A DNA stretch of 64,000 nt from Hofstenia miamia (GCA_004352715.1 SCFE01000025.1:1345554-1409553); one strand, 5' to 3'; numbered from the stretch's first letter, positions 34,900 through 48,299 are shown. The notes: generated by a model not told the origin, from the letters alone. Program-made: numbers and translations.

Positions 34900-35751
34900 T
34901 CACAGTGTGTTCCAGATAAATCTGGACATCTTTCAATTGTAGCTGGTGAACAACATATTAATTATTAGGGAACATCTAAATTCTTCCACATTACTACGTC
35001 GACATTGATACAATGTTTACCTATCACGAATGTGTTTGAAAATTAAGGGTATCTAAAGCTAAATTTCAATTATGTCCTGAAAGTTTATGCAAGTAGCAGA
35101 TGTTTTGAAAGGTCGACGTGCCTGTAAAATATCACCAAAAACCATTTTGAGTGTTCAAAATCTTTCGCTTACAACATTCCAACAGTAATGTACTCCAAGC
35201 GTCCAGCATTTGTGATGGCAATTGGTATCGTCCATAGGGATGGTGAGGCTATGCTTCAGCATTTCTTCGATAAATGACGGAGGTGTTGATAAATTTCCCA
35301 ATGTTGAAGATTATGTCTTCCAACATTACTCTGCATTAGCCCGTAAGGTACAAAAGGCCGAAGTATGATGCTATGAGAGCTTCCCCCATAATACTATTCC
35401 CTGACCTTGACATCCTAGACTTCAGATTGCAATCCGCTGGATCCATTCATGTGAAGCGTCGTTGATGCAGCGTGAATAGCAATCTTCACAGCACTTTGAG
35501 TGTTCATAGGAGATGTTTTGTGCAGGATATTGAACAAATCGACCGAGAAACGCATACGAAAGCCTGTTATATGTTCAGGTACCGTTTGGAGAAGTAATGG
35601 AGGCTAATGCCTGGAATTTTGAATGAGACTGACTTAAATAACTATTTTTGCTTTGTTTTACAAAATAGAGGGTCTTATTGTTTCATGTACATATTTAATC
35701 ATAATTAAAAACAGCAAAAGTCCAGATTTTCAGTATCTGGCAGACTCTGCA
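34900..35751 (+). mobile_element. Decayed mariner-type element downstream of PPT1
   Basis: The left end has CAGTGTGTTCCAGATAAATC then TGGACATCTTT. The right end, reverse complemented, has CAGAGTCTGCCAGATAC, then AATCTGGACTTTT. These are imperfect inverted repeats. Inside on the + strand, VMAIGIVHRDGEAMLQHFF resembles the segment before the second catalytic Asp of IS630/mariner-type transposases, and PDLDILDFRL resembles the PDLxPLDxxxW region. Stops interrupt everything. The exact boundaries and TA duplication are not certain. Confidence 0.55.
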
Positions 35752-35849
35752 TATTTGCTTTTACTCAAGCATAAATATACAGTATTAAAAAAAATTTGCT
35801 AAAATAGAAAATGCTATATGTAGTATTGAAATGGCAATTATCATTTATT

Positions 35850-36124
35850 GGGCATTCTCGATTATCCGTTTTCCGATTATCCGGCCTCTTTTTTTCGCGC
35901 CAATATAAGTTTTTAATTTTTGTTCCATTCATTTTTGCTACAAAGATGGTGCCACAATAAATTTGTATGCTGTCGTCAAATGTTGTCACGGTCAGAACAA
36001 TCACTAAATTAATCGCCAAAAATCTGAATTCACAGTTTATTCGATTCTATGTTTATTAACCTTAATTTTTATTATTAAGAGCAAGATTTCATAGATATAT
36101 AGGTTGGATAATCGAAGTTGCACA
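35850..36124. mobile_element. Candidate pogo/Tigger-like MITE
   Basis: CTCGATTATCC (35857-35867), with a nearby CCGATTATCCGG, faces GGATAATCGAAG (36106-36117). CGATTATCC is a signature of pogo/Tigger inverted repeats. The outer parts of the two ends match at only about 7 of 11 positions, and the TA duplication is unclear. Confidence 0.35.
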
Positions 36125-36131
36125 AAACATT

Positions 36132-37440
36132 AATTTTTTTTAACTTCCAATTTTCTCTTAGTTACAAAAAGCTTTATTATTAATTTAAGACAAGGCATGT
36201 GCGTGCATACGCTTTGGGCAAGCAAAAATCTATTTTTTTCATGCACTAGGAGTTGATAAATGATTAGCACGTATTTGTTAAATGTAATTATTTCATATTA
36301 ACATCTTCCGCTCATTTCAATTCTCTAAAAGTGTCTTCTTAGATACATATCAGTTTTATTAATAAAAAGTCACTTTTAGTTCATCATTGTGTGACAGTTA
36401 CAAAAAATATAACAGCAAAACCTTATGCGAAAATAATGAAAAATACAATTTTACGATTTTACCAAATTATTTGAGATACATACAATAAGAGTAGCGCTTT
36501 TTCGAATGTCGTAACTGTCTACAAAACTTGCAAACTCAGAACAACTACAAAATGTGAACGCCCTCATTGCTCTGCATAAATTGAAAAACGAAAACACAAA
36601 TGTTTATCAAAGCATTTAAAATAACCTGTGACCTGACGCGACCAGTCTAATACTGACTAGACAGCTGCACCGTCAATGTTTTTGTCAATGCGCCGACGCC
36701 GCCGAACCCTGTCGGCTAATTTAGGCTTAAAATTACACTAATCTTGAGACATCCGTGCCTTAATTTTAATCAGGTGTTTATCTAAACAGTAATTGCTCAT
36801 AACTCCAAAAGGTCATATCCCGAAGAAACATATCTGTAGGATTTTTAATTGCAATGATATAAAATGATAATTGTATATAAATTTCTAACTGATTGTTAAC
36901 TTATCATAGATTTATTTTAGCTGAAAATATAAAAATAAGTGATTGCTATCCACAACTAATAATCGATAGAAATGAAAACAGTGACCCATAAGCATGTTTA
37001 CGCAAAAGTAATTGTAACGCAAATAAGCTTATATTGCACCATTTTAATCAAATATCAAAGTGGGTATATAAAACTAATTCTTGGTGTCACAAAATGTCCC
37101 ACCTTATATAAAAGCCCTCAAAATATCCATTAAAATTAAATTTGAAAAAAGTTTGCCTACGGTTGGGCGTTGGGCTACACATAGCTGCAGCCATCCTTGG
37201 TCCAAGCAGGAAAAAGAAACAAACTGTAGACAAATATTTAATAAATGAATGCAATAAAATGATTGCCGAGTATTTTTTAAGTAAATTAGGAAATGAGCTT
37301 GAAATAGGATCATCTGATGATGTGGAAATAATAATAATAGCAATATATATGCTGAAATTTTGGTAACAATGCCTGAATGGAAGAAAAAATTAGAATAAAT
37401 AAATATAGATTACAGCTGCTCAACTATTCCAACTACTTTT
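36132..37440. other. Stretch with little recognisable content
   Basis: A GC-richer patch lies near 36630-36720 (GTCTAATACTGACTAGAC and clusters of CGCCG). A + strand open frame at 37142-37366 (TVDKYLINECNKMIAEYFL) may be an upstream part of the hAT relic that follows, but it lacks a diagnostic motif. Confidence 0.4.
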
Positions 37441-37444
37441 AATG

Positions 37445-37690
37445 CGAAGTCGAAACGTATTTAAGCGAGAAAATTGCAAAAGAAGATAGTTTAGATACTC
37501 TTAAGCGTTGGGAAAATAATGCTATTGGCTTTCCACATCTGACTAATTTAGGCAAGTTTATTTTTGGTATTCCTAAAACTGCTGCTCCTGTTGAGAGTGT
37601 ATGGAGTAGAAGTTCACTTAGACCAGATTGTGTGAATGTAACGATTTTCATTCATAACAACTATGACTTTGTAAAGCACACATTAGTCTT
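37445..37690 (+). pseudogene. hAT transposase C-terminal dimerisation region
   Basis: An uninterrupted + strand frame reads EVETYLSEKIAKEDSLDTL, RWENNAIGFPHLTNLGKFIF and GIPKTAAPVESVWSRSSLRP, followed by HNNYDFV. This follows the hAT C-terminal pattern: a Trp, FPxLxxLxxxxL, then IPxTxAPxExxxS. The usual Glu-Arg pair before the Phe-Ser is altered to ESVWS. No terminal repeats were located. It is a fragment only. Confidence 0.65.
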
Positions 37691-37849
37691 TAATACTAGA
37701 CTTGCATCTGTTGCTCTTTGTTTTTTAATCTTACCTTAACTTAAAAATACATATTTTAAAACATTATGGGCAATTTAAAAATATTTTATATCTAATTACT
37801 TTAAATACGGTGAATGGGCAGACGATTTTGAAATGGATGATTAATCGAC

Positions 37850-38214
37850 TTGCACAGCGACTATCAAGCCCCTCCGTAGTGATGTTAGCTGAATGAGGAT
37901 TTGCACTGTCTTGTTGAAACCATTGATTTTTTGATATGCACCACGTCGGGCATATAAAATTCTGCAGATCTTGTTGAGAACCAGACTATGACGCACTTTA
38001 TTAATCGTTATTGTTTCTCAAATATCATTGACAAACGAAAACGATCCGATTATGCCATGTTTCGATGTGGNNNNNNNATATGCACCACGTCGGGCATATA
38101 AAATTCTGCAGATCTTGTTGAGAACCAGACTATGACGCACTTTATTAATCGTTATTGTTTCTCAAATATCATTGACAAACGAAAACGATCCGATTATGCC
38201 ATGTTTCGATGTGG
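37850..38214 (-). pseudogene. Mariner-type transposase fragment, partly duplicated across an n tract
   Basis: The minus strand reads SKHGIIGSFSFVNDI, then TINKVRHSLVLNKICRILY and, in another frame, WFQQDSANPHSANITTEGL. This corresponds to the HGIIGPxFF segment and the second catalytic Asp (QQDxAxPH) of arthropod-type IS630/mariner transposases. Frameshifts and stops are present. A 137-base part (37934-38070) reappears at 38078-38214 after seven n, so this region has been assembled twice or duplicated. Confidence 0.6.
37934..38214. repeat. 137-bp duplication flanking a 7-n tract
   Basis: 37934-38070 and 38078-38214 appear identical with a period of 144 bases, separated by seven n (38071-38077). 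An unresolved contig overlap is the likely cause. Confidence 0.85.
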
Positions 38215-38467
38215 CTACTCATGCAGTGCATATTACAGACCTCAATGGCCTCTGCAGGACTTCATTTATTGCTTGAGATCCCAAAAACACTGATAGAGTT
38301 AAATTGGGTTCATCCTAAGCAGTTCTTTCTGTCATTTGTTGATTCTCAACTGCTTAAATTTTACTAGAAAATTTATAAGTTACAGTCTTGTTGCTAATAT
38401 TTTTAGTAGTCGTACATTATTTCCGGTGTTTGCAATTGTGTCCCAAAATCTTGCCACAGCATATATA

Positions 38468-39357
38468 GGTGGCTGCAAAAAAATGAGACTAGAAAAAAGG
38501 CATATTACTTTTGAACTACTGAACGTAACAACTCAAGAAAGGTACGATTTTAAAGATAAATTAAAGGACTATAAGTAAAAAGCATCAAAGTCTAATTTGT
38601 TTTCCTCCTGTAGAAATAACTTTATTCAAACGAACTGAAACTGATTTCATTAAATTGGACTTCATTTCAGATGTCAAAATGTGTTGACTTTCTTGNAAAT
38701 CGGATATATTTTTCGGATTTTTCTTCTCAACGTCATTTTTCAATATCTGCCACACGTTTTCGATTGGAGAAAGATCAGCAGAACTTGGTGGCCATTGCAA
38801 AAACTGGATATTATTTTCAGAAAACCAATTTTTTGTCTTTGCTGACGTGTGCGGAGTTGCTCCGTCCTGTTGGAGTATCCATCCATCATCATATAAAGCA
38901 TCAGCATAAGGCATAAATTCAGCTATAATTTGGCAATATCTTTGACTGTCGATTGTGGCTTTTCGTCTAAAATTTTCAAATAAAACTCACGATAGGAAAG
39001 TGCTCCCCAAACCAAAATTTTTTGGTCGAACTTTGGAACCGCTTTTGTTGGTCTTGGACATTTCTTTAACGACCACACTTGTACTTTGTTTCTGTGCAAA
39101 GGCGTTTTCAAGCTGTTTCAACGTTTCCATTCCGAAGAAATTAAGTAGAAACTTTGCAAAGCAAAACAATTTGTTTGGTAAGTGTTTTCAAGAAATTACG
39201 AAGTACCAGTTTAATTAATTAACTTTTTTGTTTGACCATTTTAAAGTTCACAAAATTCTCGTTGTCTTTTATTTTTATAGTTTTCCTCTAAAACGTCTCA
39301 ATACGTTTCCACAAAGCGTTAAAAATAGGTGTTCAGTCTCATTTTTTTGCAGCCAAC
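38468..39357 (-). mobile_element. 890-bp Tc1-like element with DD34E transposase remnant
   Basis: The termini are GGTGGCTGCAAAAAAATG and, reverse complemented from the right, GTTGGCTGCAAAAAAATG. The match continues with AGACT, giving 22 of 23 positions, and TA flanks both ends (38466-38467 and 39358-39359). On the minus strand, KILVWGALSYREFYLKILDE (frame 39111-38923) precedes WILQQDGATPHTSAKTKNWF and SPIENVWQILKNDVEKK (frame 38914-38585). The Asp of QQDGATPH and the Glu of SPIENVW are 34 residues apart, the DD34E spacing of Tc1. The N-terminal DNA-binding half is missing, the frames are broken, and one n lies at 38696. Confidence 0.88.
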
Positions 39358-39359
39358 TA

Positions 39360-42041
39360 TATTTCTGTAAATCATTTTTTCAAAATAAGCAAACAAATTA
39401 TCCAGGAATTTTATTTAATTAATCACCTCTAACACGACAACCATTTTCTTTTCAGTATTTGATTTCATTATAGTAATGACAGTCACAAAAGCATATGGAT
39501 AGTATAATCTATTTTTATAATGACGTATTGACAGGTTGACTGAACGGCACACCGGAAGCCATTTAAAATAATTTCAAAAAAGTTTTCTGATATTTAGCTG
39601 ATTACATCATAAACATTTAAAATAATACTTAAATTAAATCGTCCATTTTATAAACATCTTGTGACAATCTGCGCAACCAAATTTTGACCTAATATAGTCC
39701 AATTTTTTGACCTAACCAATAAAAATTTTTTACTCTATTTGAACTTAAAGCGCAAACAGTCAATAGAATTTGAGAGACTGAATTATACCATTAGAATGAT
39801 ATAAATGATAAACAACATATTTTGGAAAATTTTCAAGTAGAAAATTTCTATCTTTACAAAGCAACTTCTTCAAGGATGAGAATCTTATCTTAACAATGCA
39901 TGTTGTGATCGTGTATAATTAAATTTGAAAAAAGCTACAGAACAAACGCCTTTTCTCGTCCAACATGTCTTGCTGGCAAATTCGTCCTCTAATGTAGTTC
40001 TGTCTTCTTTAAAATCAAAATTCTGGATATCATTGTATGCATGTACGATAAAATTTTGTGGATTCTACTATTTCCATGAGGCTAAATACTAAGCAGAACC
40101 CAGCACCCAAAGCAACAACAATTGCATTGCATTATTGAAACAAAGGCATTCAATTTAAGTATAATTTCTAGAGGGGACTAATTTTTACGATATTACAAAA
40201 ACACGAAAATTTTGACATTATTTTGACTTTTGAGTGGCCCTGGTGATAACATAGCCTTGAAAAAATAGAATCACTCTTCGAAAAGGTACTTTTCTTATTT
40301 GAAACATATTGTTAGTTTGCTTAAAAGGAATACAAATAGTAAAAATTGAATGCTAGAAAATGTGGATATACAAACAATATTTTATTGAAATTTAAGGATT
40401 TCTGCGTATGATGAACATTGAAATGTATAATTTAATTTCTTACATTAAAATATTTTAACTATTAATTTAATAATATTCAACTAAAGATAATAGTTAGCAT
40501 CCTATTTAATCATCATGAAGCTATTAGGAACCTGCTACCGTACACTCGGTTGCATATTTCACTCATGCTAAACACTCAATGGTCCGTTTAAAGATCGAAA
40601 GTATGCATGCAAATGTGGCGTTAATGATAATCTATTTTTGTGTGCAGGGGCAGTTCTGATACAAAAAAATCACTGTACTAGTTTGTAATTTCAAATCTTT
40701 ATAGGGAATATCATACTCTCATATAATGCAATGTGCTTCAGTTAAGCTGGAGGATTTTTCTAAAGCCATTCTAAGTTCTTAGGCTATACTGATTACACCA
40801 ATGTTACCACTAGGAGATTCAAGAACGCAGTTAGTGGTCCTCCTACAATACATTAAAAAAATCTTGTGATTTGTGATGTCGTTATCTAGTTGTATGCTTT
40901 AAAAATATAGAATACATTGTGTTATCATTGGAACTTTTCTTCTTTTTACACGTACTGAATATGTTTTAGAAAATTCGACCAGTTCATCTGAAGCACAATG
41001 TATAGAAGCAATAAATGAGTGCAAAAACAGAATGCAACCGAGTTCCCGTTAGATCATTGATATCTTGTATAAGCAATTAGAAAAAATTTAAAATAAAATA
41101 ATTAGGAATCCTAACGATGCGAAAAAGACGCGCGTCTGTGGTGGTAAAAAAAGTCAATTGAAAATATTCTGAATACTTCTAGTCGTATTGATATCATTCA
41201 TACATACTGATTATGCTTTAAAAATAACTATAGCCTTAGCAGAACCCGAACAGACTCTATTTCTTAGTTTTGAAGCCTCCAAAACTGGTATTACGCTTAT
41301 TTTCAGATGAGGATGGTCTAATAACAAACAATTTCCTTGCCATTGCGGAAAGACCCACGTGAAAAATAGCATCATTTTGGTTGGTCATAACCAAAGTTGA
41401 ATGTCAATTTGTCAATTTTTCATATTATTTAACGTTTTTTTCTAAAATAACTATGTACCGGGTCGGGTTGGATTGGGTCGTGTAAATGTGTTTCGTCAAC
41501 TTGCAATTTAAGAGAAGTATTTATAAAAAGTATTTCTCCACTTGCACATTTTTTGCAATTAAAAAATTGTGAAATCCAAATATGAGCAGCAAAACCATCC
41601 ATCTATTTTATAACGATACTTTAAAAGTATTTGTTGAGATCTTGTAGTAATTGGCTTCAACAAATTTCTCAATTCGCCTACTCGATCAACTGTTATATAG
41701 GTAGAAGACGATCGGGTCGAACTGCAGGATGGGTCGGGTTGAGAGTTGTCACTACCAGTTTCACCTATGACTCCTCCTGACTCGACCATATACATCTATG
41801 AAGATATATATTTTTAGGGTTGCACTTTACAGTGGCATGAAATGTAAACTAATTCTTTAGTAAAAATTTTCACAAAGTTTGAAATCATTGCGAACATTCT
41901 TTATTATGAAAACTTTTTCCAGATCTGTAAAATCAATAAATAACCCCAATAAAAAATTATGCAAATCAGAATTGTATATATATATATATATATATGCATT
42001 TGTAAATTTATGATGCTACTCAGATAAATTATCAGTTATTN

Positions 42042-42075
<34 letters not shown>

Positions 42076-45000
42076 CAAACATAGTACTTACTAAGAGCAA
42101 CTAATAGCTAAAAAATAATCAAAAAGAACTTTTGAAATAGTTTAAATGCCATTTTAGACTTCTGCATTAACCCAACCCATCTGTCTCCAGTTTTGTTACT
42201 CTCCCGTCCCGACATTTATATTTAAATCACCAACATAATTTGTGTTTATTATAAGAAACACAAAGCCATTATGTCAAAAATTGATTTAAATATTTTATTG
42301 GAAATATTGCCCACCAAATCAATAACGGCCGCATGAGAATAAATTGGCTTTGACTATGATTGTGCCATACAATTAGCTTACCGAGACAAAAGGCAAAATC
42401 CTATATAATTCTATTTAAAATACAAATATTGCCTCATCCTTTACAAATTAAAGAGATTGCTTTGATGTTTGTAATTTAGATAATGTCAGTAATTTATTGT
42501 AAATGCATAACATTATTTTTAGTTTTTCTACTCAACTTTTTCCCTAAGAATCTTTAGTAAAAATTATTTAACTAAATTTATAGTATTCGATTATTTTATT
42601 TTCTCTATACCTACTTAGCTTTGTGATGGAAACTCACGTCTTCTCAAAGCCACATGACATAATTGACACTTTATGTCAAAACTTTTTGTGATTAATATTT
42701 TATGAGGCATAAGTAGTACAATTCCAGGTGTTTGCAGCCAATGACAACTTTTCATTCATTATTTATAAATTAAAGCATGAATTTTCGCAACATACGTTTC
42801 AATTATTTTATCCTTAAAATATTTTTCATTTAACTCTATAGAGGAGCTTCTCCTAAAACGAATTTCTAATAAACTTTGATGTGCTAATGTGAGCATTGGT
42901 ACAAGATGAAAATGTCATAATTTGACGCAGAGAGGGAACCGGTTATCGGTCGTTTTACAATATCCTAGAAATGCCTGTAATTTTAGCAGCGCGAAAATAA
43001 AAAAATATTTTTTATTTTATTTGAGAAATAGTAAATGCTTTGATTGGTTAAGAGAGTAAATGCCGTGTCATGTAAGGGTTGGGAACAATGGTTAATCCTT
43101 CAATGGGCTATTTTTATGCAATGAGAATAAATAGTTAAAGTGAGTGTAATTAATAAATTCATCGTTTTTTCAAATAACCTTCCAGATCTAGATTTTGAAA
43201 TGTGGCTCAATGTACGCAAAGACTTAAAATTAGCCCTTTTACGAATATTGAAATATGGCAAAGAAATTTTAAATTTGGTAAACATGCATTTGAATATGCA
43301 ACATAGAGATACTTTTAAACAGCATCAAATTATATTTCAGGTAAACAATTATGTATATAATAATTTTTATTCTTCCTCAACTAATTTCCATCACATTTTG
43401 GAAACCATTTCCTAATTTGATAAAAACTTCATTCATTGAAATTTACGAATTTTCTTAAACGTAGGCGATATTCACCTTGGAATTTTCTCAAACTTCAAGT
43501 GCGCTTCTTTTTCATATGAAGACATCATAATAGGCTGAATTTCCTTGCGAAAATGAATCCTTTGTGTAAAACAACACGACTTAAACTTTGTCAGAAACCT
43601 AATATTTTGGATTATAGTATTATCTAAGATGACTTCAAGACAGTTAAATTGCTAAAAGCAATAATAAAACAATATCAACTGGTATGATATATAGTTTTTG
43701 TGCACTGAAGTAAGCTCTCCTAATATACAACAAACAACAATTAAATATCACTTTAAGAATAAATTATTAACTGCGTGCTAATTTTAAAATGTCATGAAGG
43801 AAAAACAATGCCATTTTTTCCTGAAGTTACCCATCAAATTTAAATACAACGGATGCTAAGGAAATTGACATTTAATTTTTACACTAAGTGACTTATGATG
43901 TATAAATAATTATTAGAAGTTGGTGTATTTTAAATAACTTTTAAAATTTATTCATTTTAGTACGACGACAAAATTGTCATTGTATAACACATTTTTCCGG
44001 TAGATCCTCACAACGCAAAAAAAATTTGATCATTTCCAGGAATTCTTAATTTATAGCATAAGGTAGGCTATTATAAATTGAATCAGAGTTTTGGGTTATC
44101 TTAAAAAAATTTCAACTTTTTCAAAATTTGTACTATTCCATTATCTAAAAGGAAGGAACGTTCATCAACACACTTTTATCTACTTGGATCTTGTTTGATA
44201 CTTAGTTTCAAATAAATTTATTGAAAAGATAACTGTTTTTTATGTTCCATGCATTTCTTATACATTTGTCAGAAAATTTCGGAAGATGATGTAGGATTGA
44301 CGTTCCAAAAGGACCGAAGTATCACTGCACTTCCCATTTGATCGGAGCAGTCGAACTTCTGAGTTAGGCATTCATCATGGACGAATCTCTGTCAGTCTCA
44401 ACAACCCAATGCATATCCTTTTTTCCTTTTATTATTAGCTTCATTCTAGATCAAATAAACAAGCTACAAATTGTATATGTATTATTACACAAAGTTCTGC
44501 TTAAATTTAATCTTAGCTTTGTTTTAGTGTTGGGTTGACTTAGGATCACACCACAGGGTATCCAGCGCAGAAATAGTCAAGTTACTATTAGCGATTTACA
44601 AAATATATGCTAAATTAATTTGTGAATGTTTTCTAATATTGGAAAATTGTGTTTATTTTTTGGCTAACTCTGTTTTCCAACATCACCTGCCTATATTTAA
44701 AAAGCAAACTTTTTTCTTGAATTCTGAATTTCATTCACCGGCAATGCTATGCATGATTGATAAGGATTTGCAACTTTGCAATTGGATGAAATTATCATGT
44801 TGACATGTTATCAATATGGACTAGCTGCAAAAGATTTGACGACATAGAATTGGATAATAACATATTATCATTTGTATTAGAAAAATATCAAGGTCACAAA
44901 AACTTTTGCAAAGTGAGAACATTTTTGATATCAATTAGTCAATAAAATTTTGTATAAAGTTGCCAACAAACTAACTACTAACTAAAATATAATTGCAATC

Positions 45001-46545
45001 TAATTGATAATTAGCATAAATAATCGGTCTCCTTTAGAATACAAACTATTGCCCAGATTAATCTAAAGAGTTCATAGATTCCTTCTAATGTTAAGACTAC
45101 GCACATTATCTCCTGAAACCATAAAATTATTAGGTGGATGAGGCCAAAAGAAAGTAAATAATTAAGAAGATATTGTAAATTCAGTTTTTTTGCTAAACTC
45201 ATTATAAAGTCAACGTGGCTACTTGTCCACACGCAAAATTTAATTTAGACACAATTATATTAGATTAAGAATTATTAAGCTTATAAATGTGTTGCCAAGA
45301 ATGCAAAATATTAGCATAATTTAAAACTAATGTAATATTTATAGCCTAAAAACAAAAAGAAATGATATTCTATTAAAACTAAAGATTCTAATTATAGAGC
45401 ACACGTCTTCCTAGTGTTTGACTTTTAAATATTGAAGGGAATATTACAAAGAATGCAAACCGAGCTTGTTTAATTTTTTATAGATCACGTTCTTTGTCAC
45501 CTATATTTAAATGGGTCAATGCTTTCTGTACAATTGAAAACAATAGAGCTTCACCTTAATATATATATATATATAAATATACATATATATAAATATATAT
45601 ATATATATATATTTAAAGATAGTGTCTCATTGAAGTATTTTAATTAGGTTGTAACTACACTTATATGCAGTTTCAGTTATTATGGGGGGGGGACATCTCA
45701 AAGTATTAATTTCTATGATAGATGTGAGATAACGAGTTAGCACTGGATAAGTTAGAAGAATATAGAGAAATATAATAAAAAATTGGAAATTGCCAATGAT
45801 TAGTTTGTTAAAATATATCGAATACAAATATTTTAAATAGAGAGATAATGATAATAATGACATTGTACTTATTCTATCTTTATAACTTCAACTCTTCCAC
45901 ATCTAGTGTGACCATCTTCAATTAATGAATCTTAGAATTTATATTTTCAAAAATTGCATTTAATTTTAAAAATTATTTTTCAAAATTGATTAAAAAATTC
46001 CATAAATTTATTCTCACTTGTTCTAATGTGGAAGTTTTTAGAAGAGAACAAATTTGGAAAACAAATGGGTTTTTGTTTGAACAATCGAATGTTGATTGAG
46101 CACACAATTTGCTACTATCAATGAAAATGTGTGTTTTCAATAGCAACTGAATATGCAATAATTCTACAATACAAAATTTTTATATTCGGTAATAAATACA
46201 AAAGTTGCGGATTTTGAGTTTGTAATTTAACAATGAATAGAGAATCTCAACACCATATGCGCAAAGCACAGAGACGTAATGCCGTCATACATAAAATTCG
46301 ACAGTTCAAATATTATTCTACAACTGTTATAAGAGAATCGCATTTGAAATTCATTTTAATGATGTACAAAGAGTGTGATTTAGAAATTACTCTTTGATGT
46401 TTTATAATAATAGTTATAAGCGTCGAAAGCAATTTATTGCTTAAAATTAAGAGTACACGCCTACAAACTATTAATAAAATGTATATAGTATATGCTATAC
46501 AGAATTTTGAAATGTGTGCAGTGTATTGGTGTCTATAATAACGAC
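39360..46545. other. Long AT-rich stretch, no recognisable gene
   Basis: Over 7 kb in which I recognise no coding relic. Noted contents: (AT)n tracts at 41978-41995, 42043-42072 (after an n at 42042) and 45561-45613; GGGTCGGGTTG-type motifs at 41460, 41725 and in inverted form at 42172; a minus-strand open frame at 41795-41559 with a Ser-rich start; a + strand open frame of about 55 codons starting near 46235. None is supported as a gene. Confidence 0.5.
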
Positions 46546-46546
46546 G

Positions 46547-46572
46547 ATAATAATAATAATAATAATAATAAT
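46547..46572. repeat. (TAA)n tract at 5' junction of damaged Dong-type copy
   Basis: A (AAT)n run directly adjoins the truncated 5' end of the Dong-type copy, repeating the arrangement seen at the intact copy. Confidence 0.85.
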
Positions 46573-48048
46573 AGTAGGATGGAATCAGAGAGACAAACAT
46601 GGTATACGCAGAAGGCAATGTATGGAGAATACTGGGGGAACACAGAAAAATGTGACAGAGAAAAAAGCAACAAGTGGTTAAAGAGGCAGGACAAAAATGA
46701 GAAACAGAAGCACTGATAATGGCAGCACAGGAGCAAGCAATAAGAACAAACTGGGTGAAGAAGCATATAGACAGAAGAGCAGAAGGAAGTGATAAGTGTA
46801 GGCTATGTAAGAAAGAGGCGGGGACATTAGATCATCTGATAGCAGGGTGTGAGAAGTTGGCACAGAATGAGTATAAGTTCAGGCANAAGTACTTAGGTGT
46901 GATAGAGAAAGATAGAACAGATCATGAGAACGAGGTTAAGAAAAGAATACAAAAGGAGAGTAATGAAAGTACTACAGAAGTCAGTATTAAATGGGCAGAA
47001 TACTATAAAGGCAATTAATACATGGGTGATAATAGTATTGAGATATTCGGCAGGAATAGTTGGTTGGAACAAGATTGAACTGAGAGAATTAGACAGGGAG
47101 ACAAGGAAGATACTAGCAGCAGAGAGAGCTTTCAACTTAAATGGAGATGTAGATAGGCTGTACATTGCAAGGCATAAGGGAGGGAAAGGACTACTAAGTG
47201 TAGAGGAAACTGTAGAAGCAGAAGCACTAGGGCTAAAGGAATATGTAGAAAAGCAACCTAAGGTGTCGCTACTGGAGGTCACTAAGGAGTTAAGGAAGAT
47301 AAGAGCTGACAGTGAAGGAAAGAAGGTATATCACAGTAGGATGGAATCAGAGAGACAAACAAGGTATAGGCAGAAGGCAATGCATGGAGAATACTGGAGG
47401 AACATTGAAAAGTGTGACAGCGAAGAGAGCAATAAGTGGTTAAAGAAAGCAGGACTAAAAAGAGAAACAGAAGCATTGATAATGGCAGCAAGTATAAGTT
47501 CAGGCATGACAAGGTGGGACGAATGGTACATTGGAGCTTGAGCAGGCAGCATGGGTTAGAAGCAGGAGACAAGTGGTATGACCACAAGCCACAAGGAGTC
47601 ATAGAGAATGAGAAGGTTAAGATACTGTGGGACTTCAACATCCAGACAAGCAAGGTAATAGAAGCACGGAGACCAGACATAGTAGTGGTAGACAAAGATA
47701 AAAGATTGGGAACAGTGACAGACATAGCAGTACCAAAGGACAGGAATGTAGAAAGCAAGGAGAAAGAGAAGATAGAAAAGTATAGAGAGTTGGCAGAGGA
47801 AATAGAAAGGCCTTGGAAGTTAAAGAAAGTTGAAGCAGTCGTGGTAGTTGTAGGAGCACAAGGATCAGTGAGTAAGAAGCATAAGAGATACTTGGAGGAG
47901 TTGGGAGTACCAAAGTGGGGAGGGGCAGTAGCAAAGAAGGCAGCATTGTTAGGAACAGCTAGAGCCCTGAGGAAAGCTCTCAGACTCCCTGGGAACTGGT
48001 GAGTTCCGCGAGTGAGAGGGATACCAGCATGAATCTGTGAGAAGAAAC
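46573..48048 (+). pseudogene. Damaged, 5'-truncated Dong/R4-type copy with scrambled blocks
   Basis: This is closely similar to the 3' part of the intact element at 48300-51751. Block 1 (46573-46885) matches 50898-51207 and ends at an n (46886). Block 2 (46888 onward) goes back and matches 50438-51050. It then jumps at 47490, losing 142 bases that correspond to 51051-51192. The lost piece encodes the CCHC knuckle and causes a frameshift. The endonuclease part (ARRPDIVVVDKDKRLGTVTD) continues to the stop at 48000-48002, followed by the same short 3' UTR. Block 1 carries the very knuckle (CRLCKKEAGTLDHL) that block 2 lacks. No functional protein can be made from it as assembled. Confidence 0.85.
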
Positions 48049-48049
48049 A

Positions 48050-48247
48050 ATAAAAGTCAAAGCAAATTTATTGCTTTAAATAAATGACAGTAAAAAAAGC
48101 TACAAACTACAAATACATGTATTTACAAAATAATAATAAAATATATATTTACAAAACATTACTTTTTATAAATAACCTCTTGTGATCTCAGTGTAAAAAA
48201 CTAGTAACTGTTTTTAGCATGTTTGTGTCTCTGATTGTATTTTGTAA

Positions 48248-48248
<1 letters not shown>
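48050..48248 (-). pseudogene. 3' extremity of a second non-LTR family
   Basis: On the minus strand the last codons read KYNQRHKHAKNSY and stop. This closely resembles KYDRRHKHAKHIY at the end of the relic at 52279, and the downstream DNA is also related (TGTATTTACAAAA, then GATAATAAAATATAT). It is a copy of that family's C-terminus plus 3' UTR, cut 5' at the (TAA)n tract. Confidence 0.6.

Positions 48249-48299
<51 letters not shown>
48249..48299. repeat. (TAA)n tract, left flank of the intact Dong-type element
   Basis: A long (AAT)n run ending just before GGCAGGTAGCCC. With the matching tract at 51752-51791 it brackets the element. Confidence 0.9.

Noticed and set aside
44300-44380. Vague resemblance to a 5S rRNA segment
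   Set aside because: Only a few short matches and no consistent helices or internal promoter.
46313-46618. Open frames with long Tyr, Asn or Leu runs (also 62423-62614 Ile runs)
   Set aside because: They are translations of TAA or AT microsatellites.
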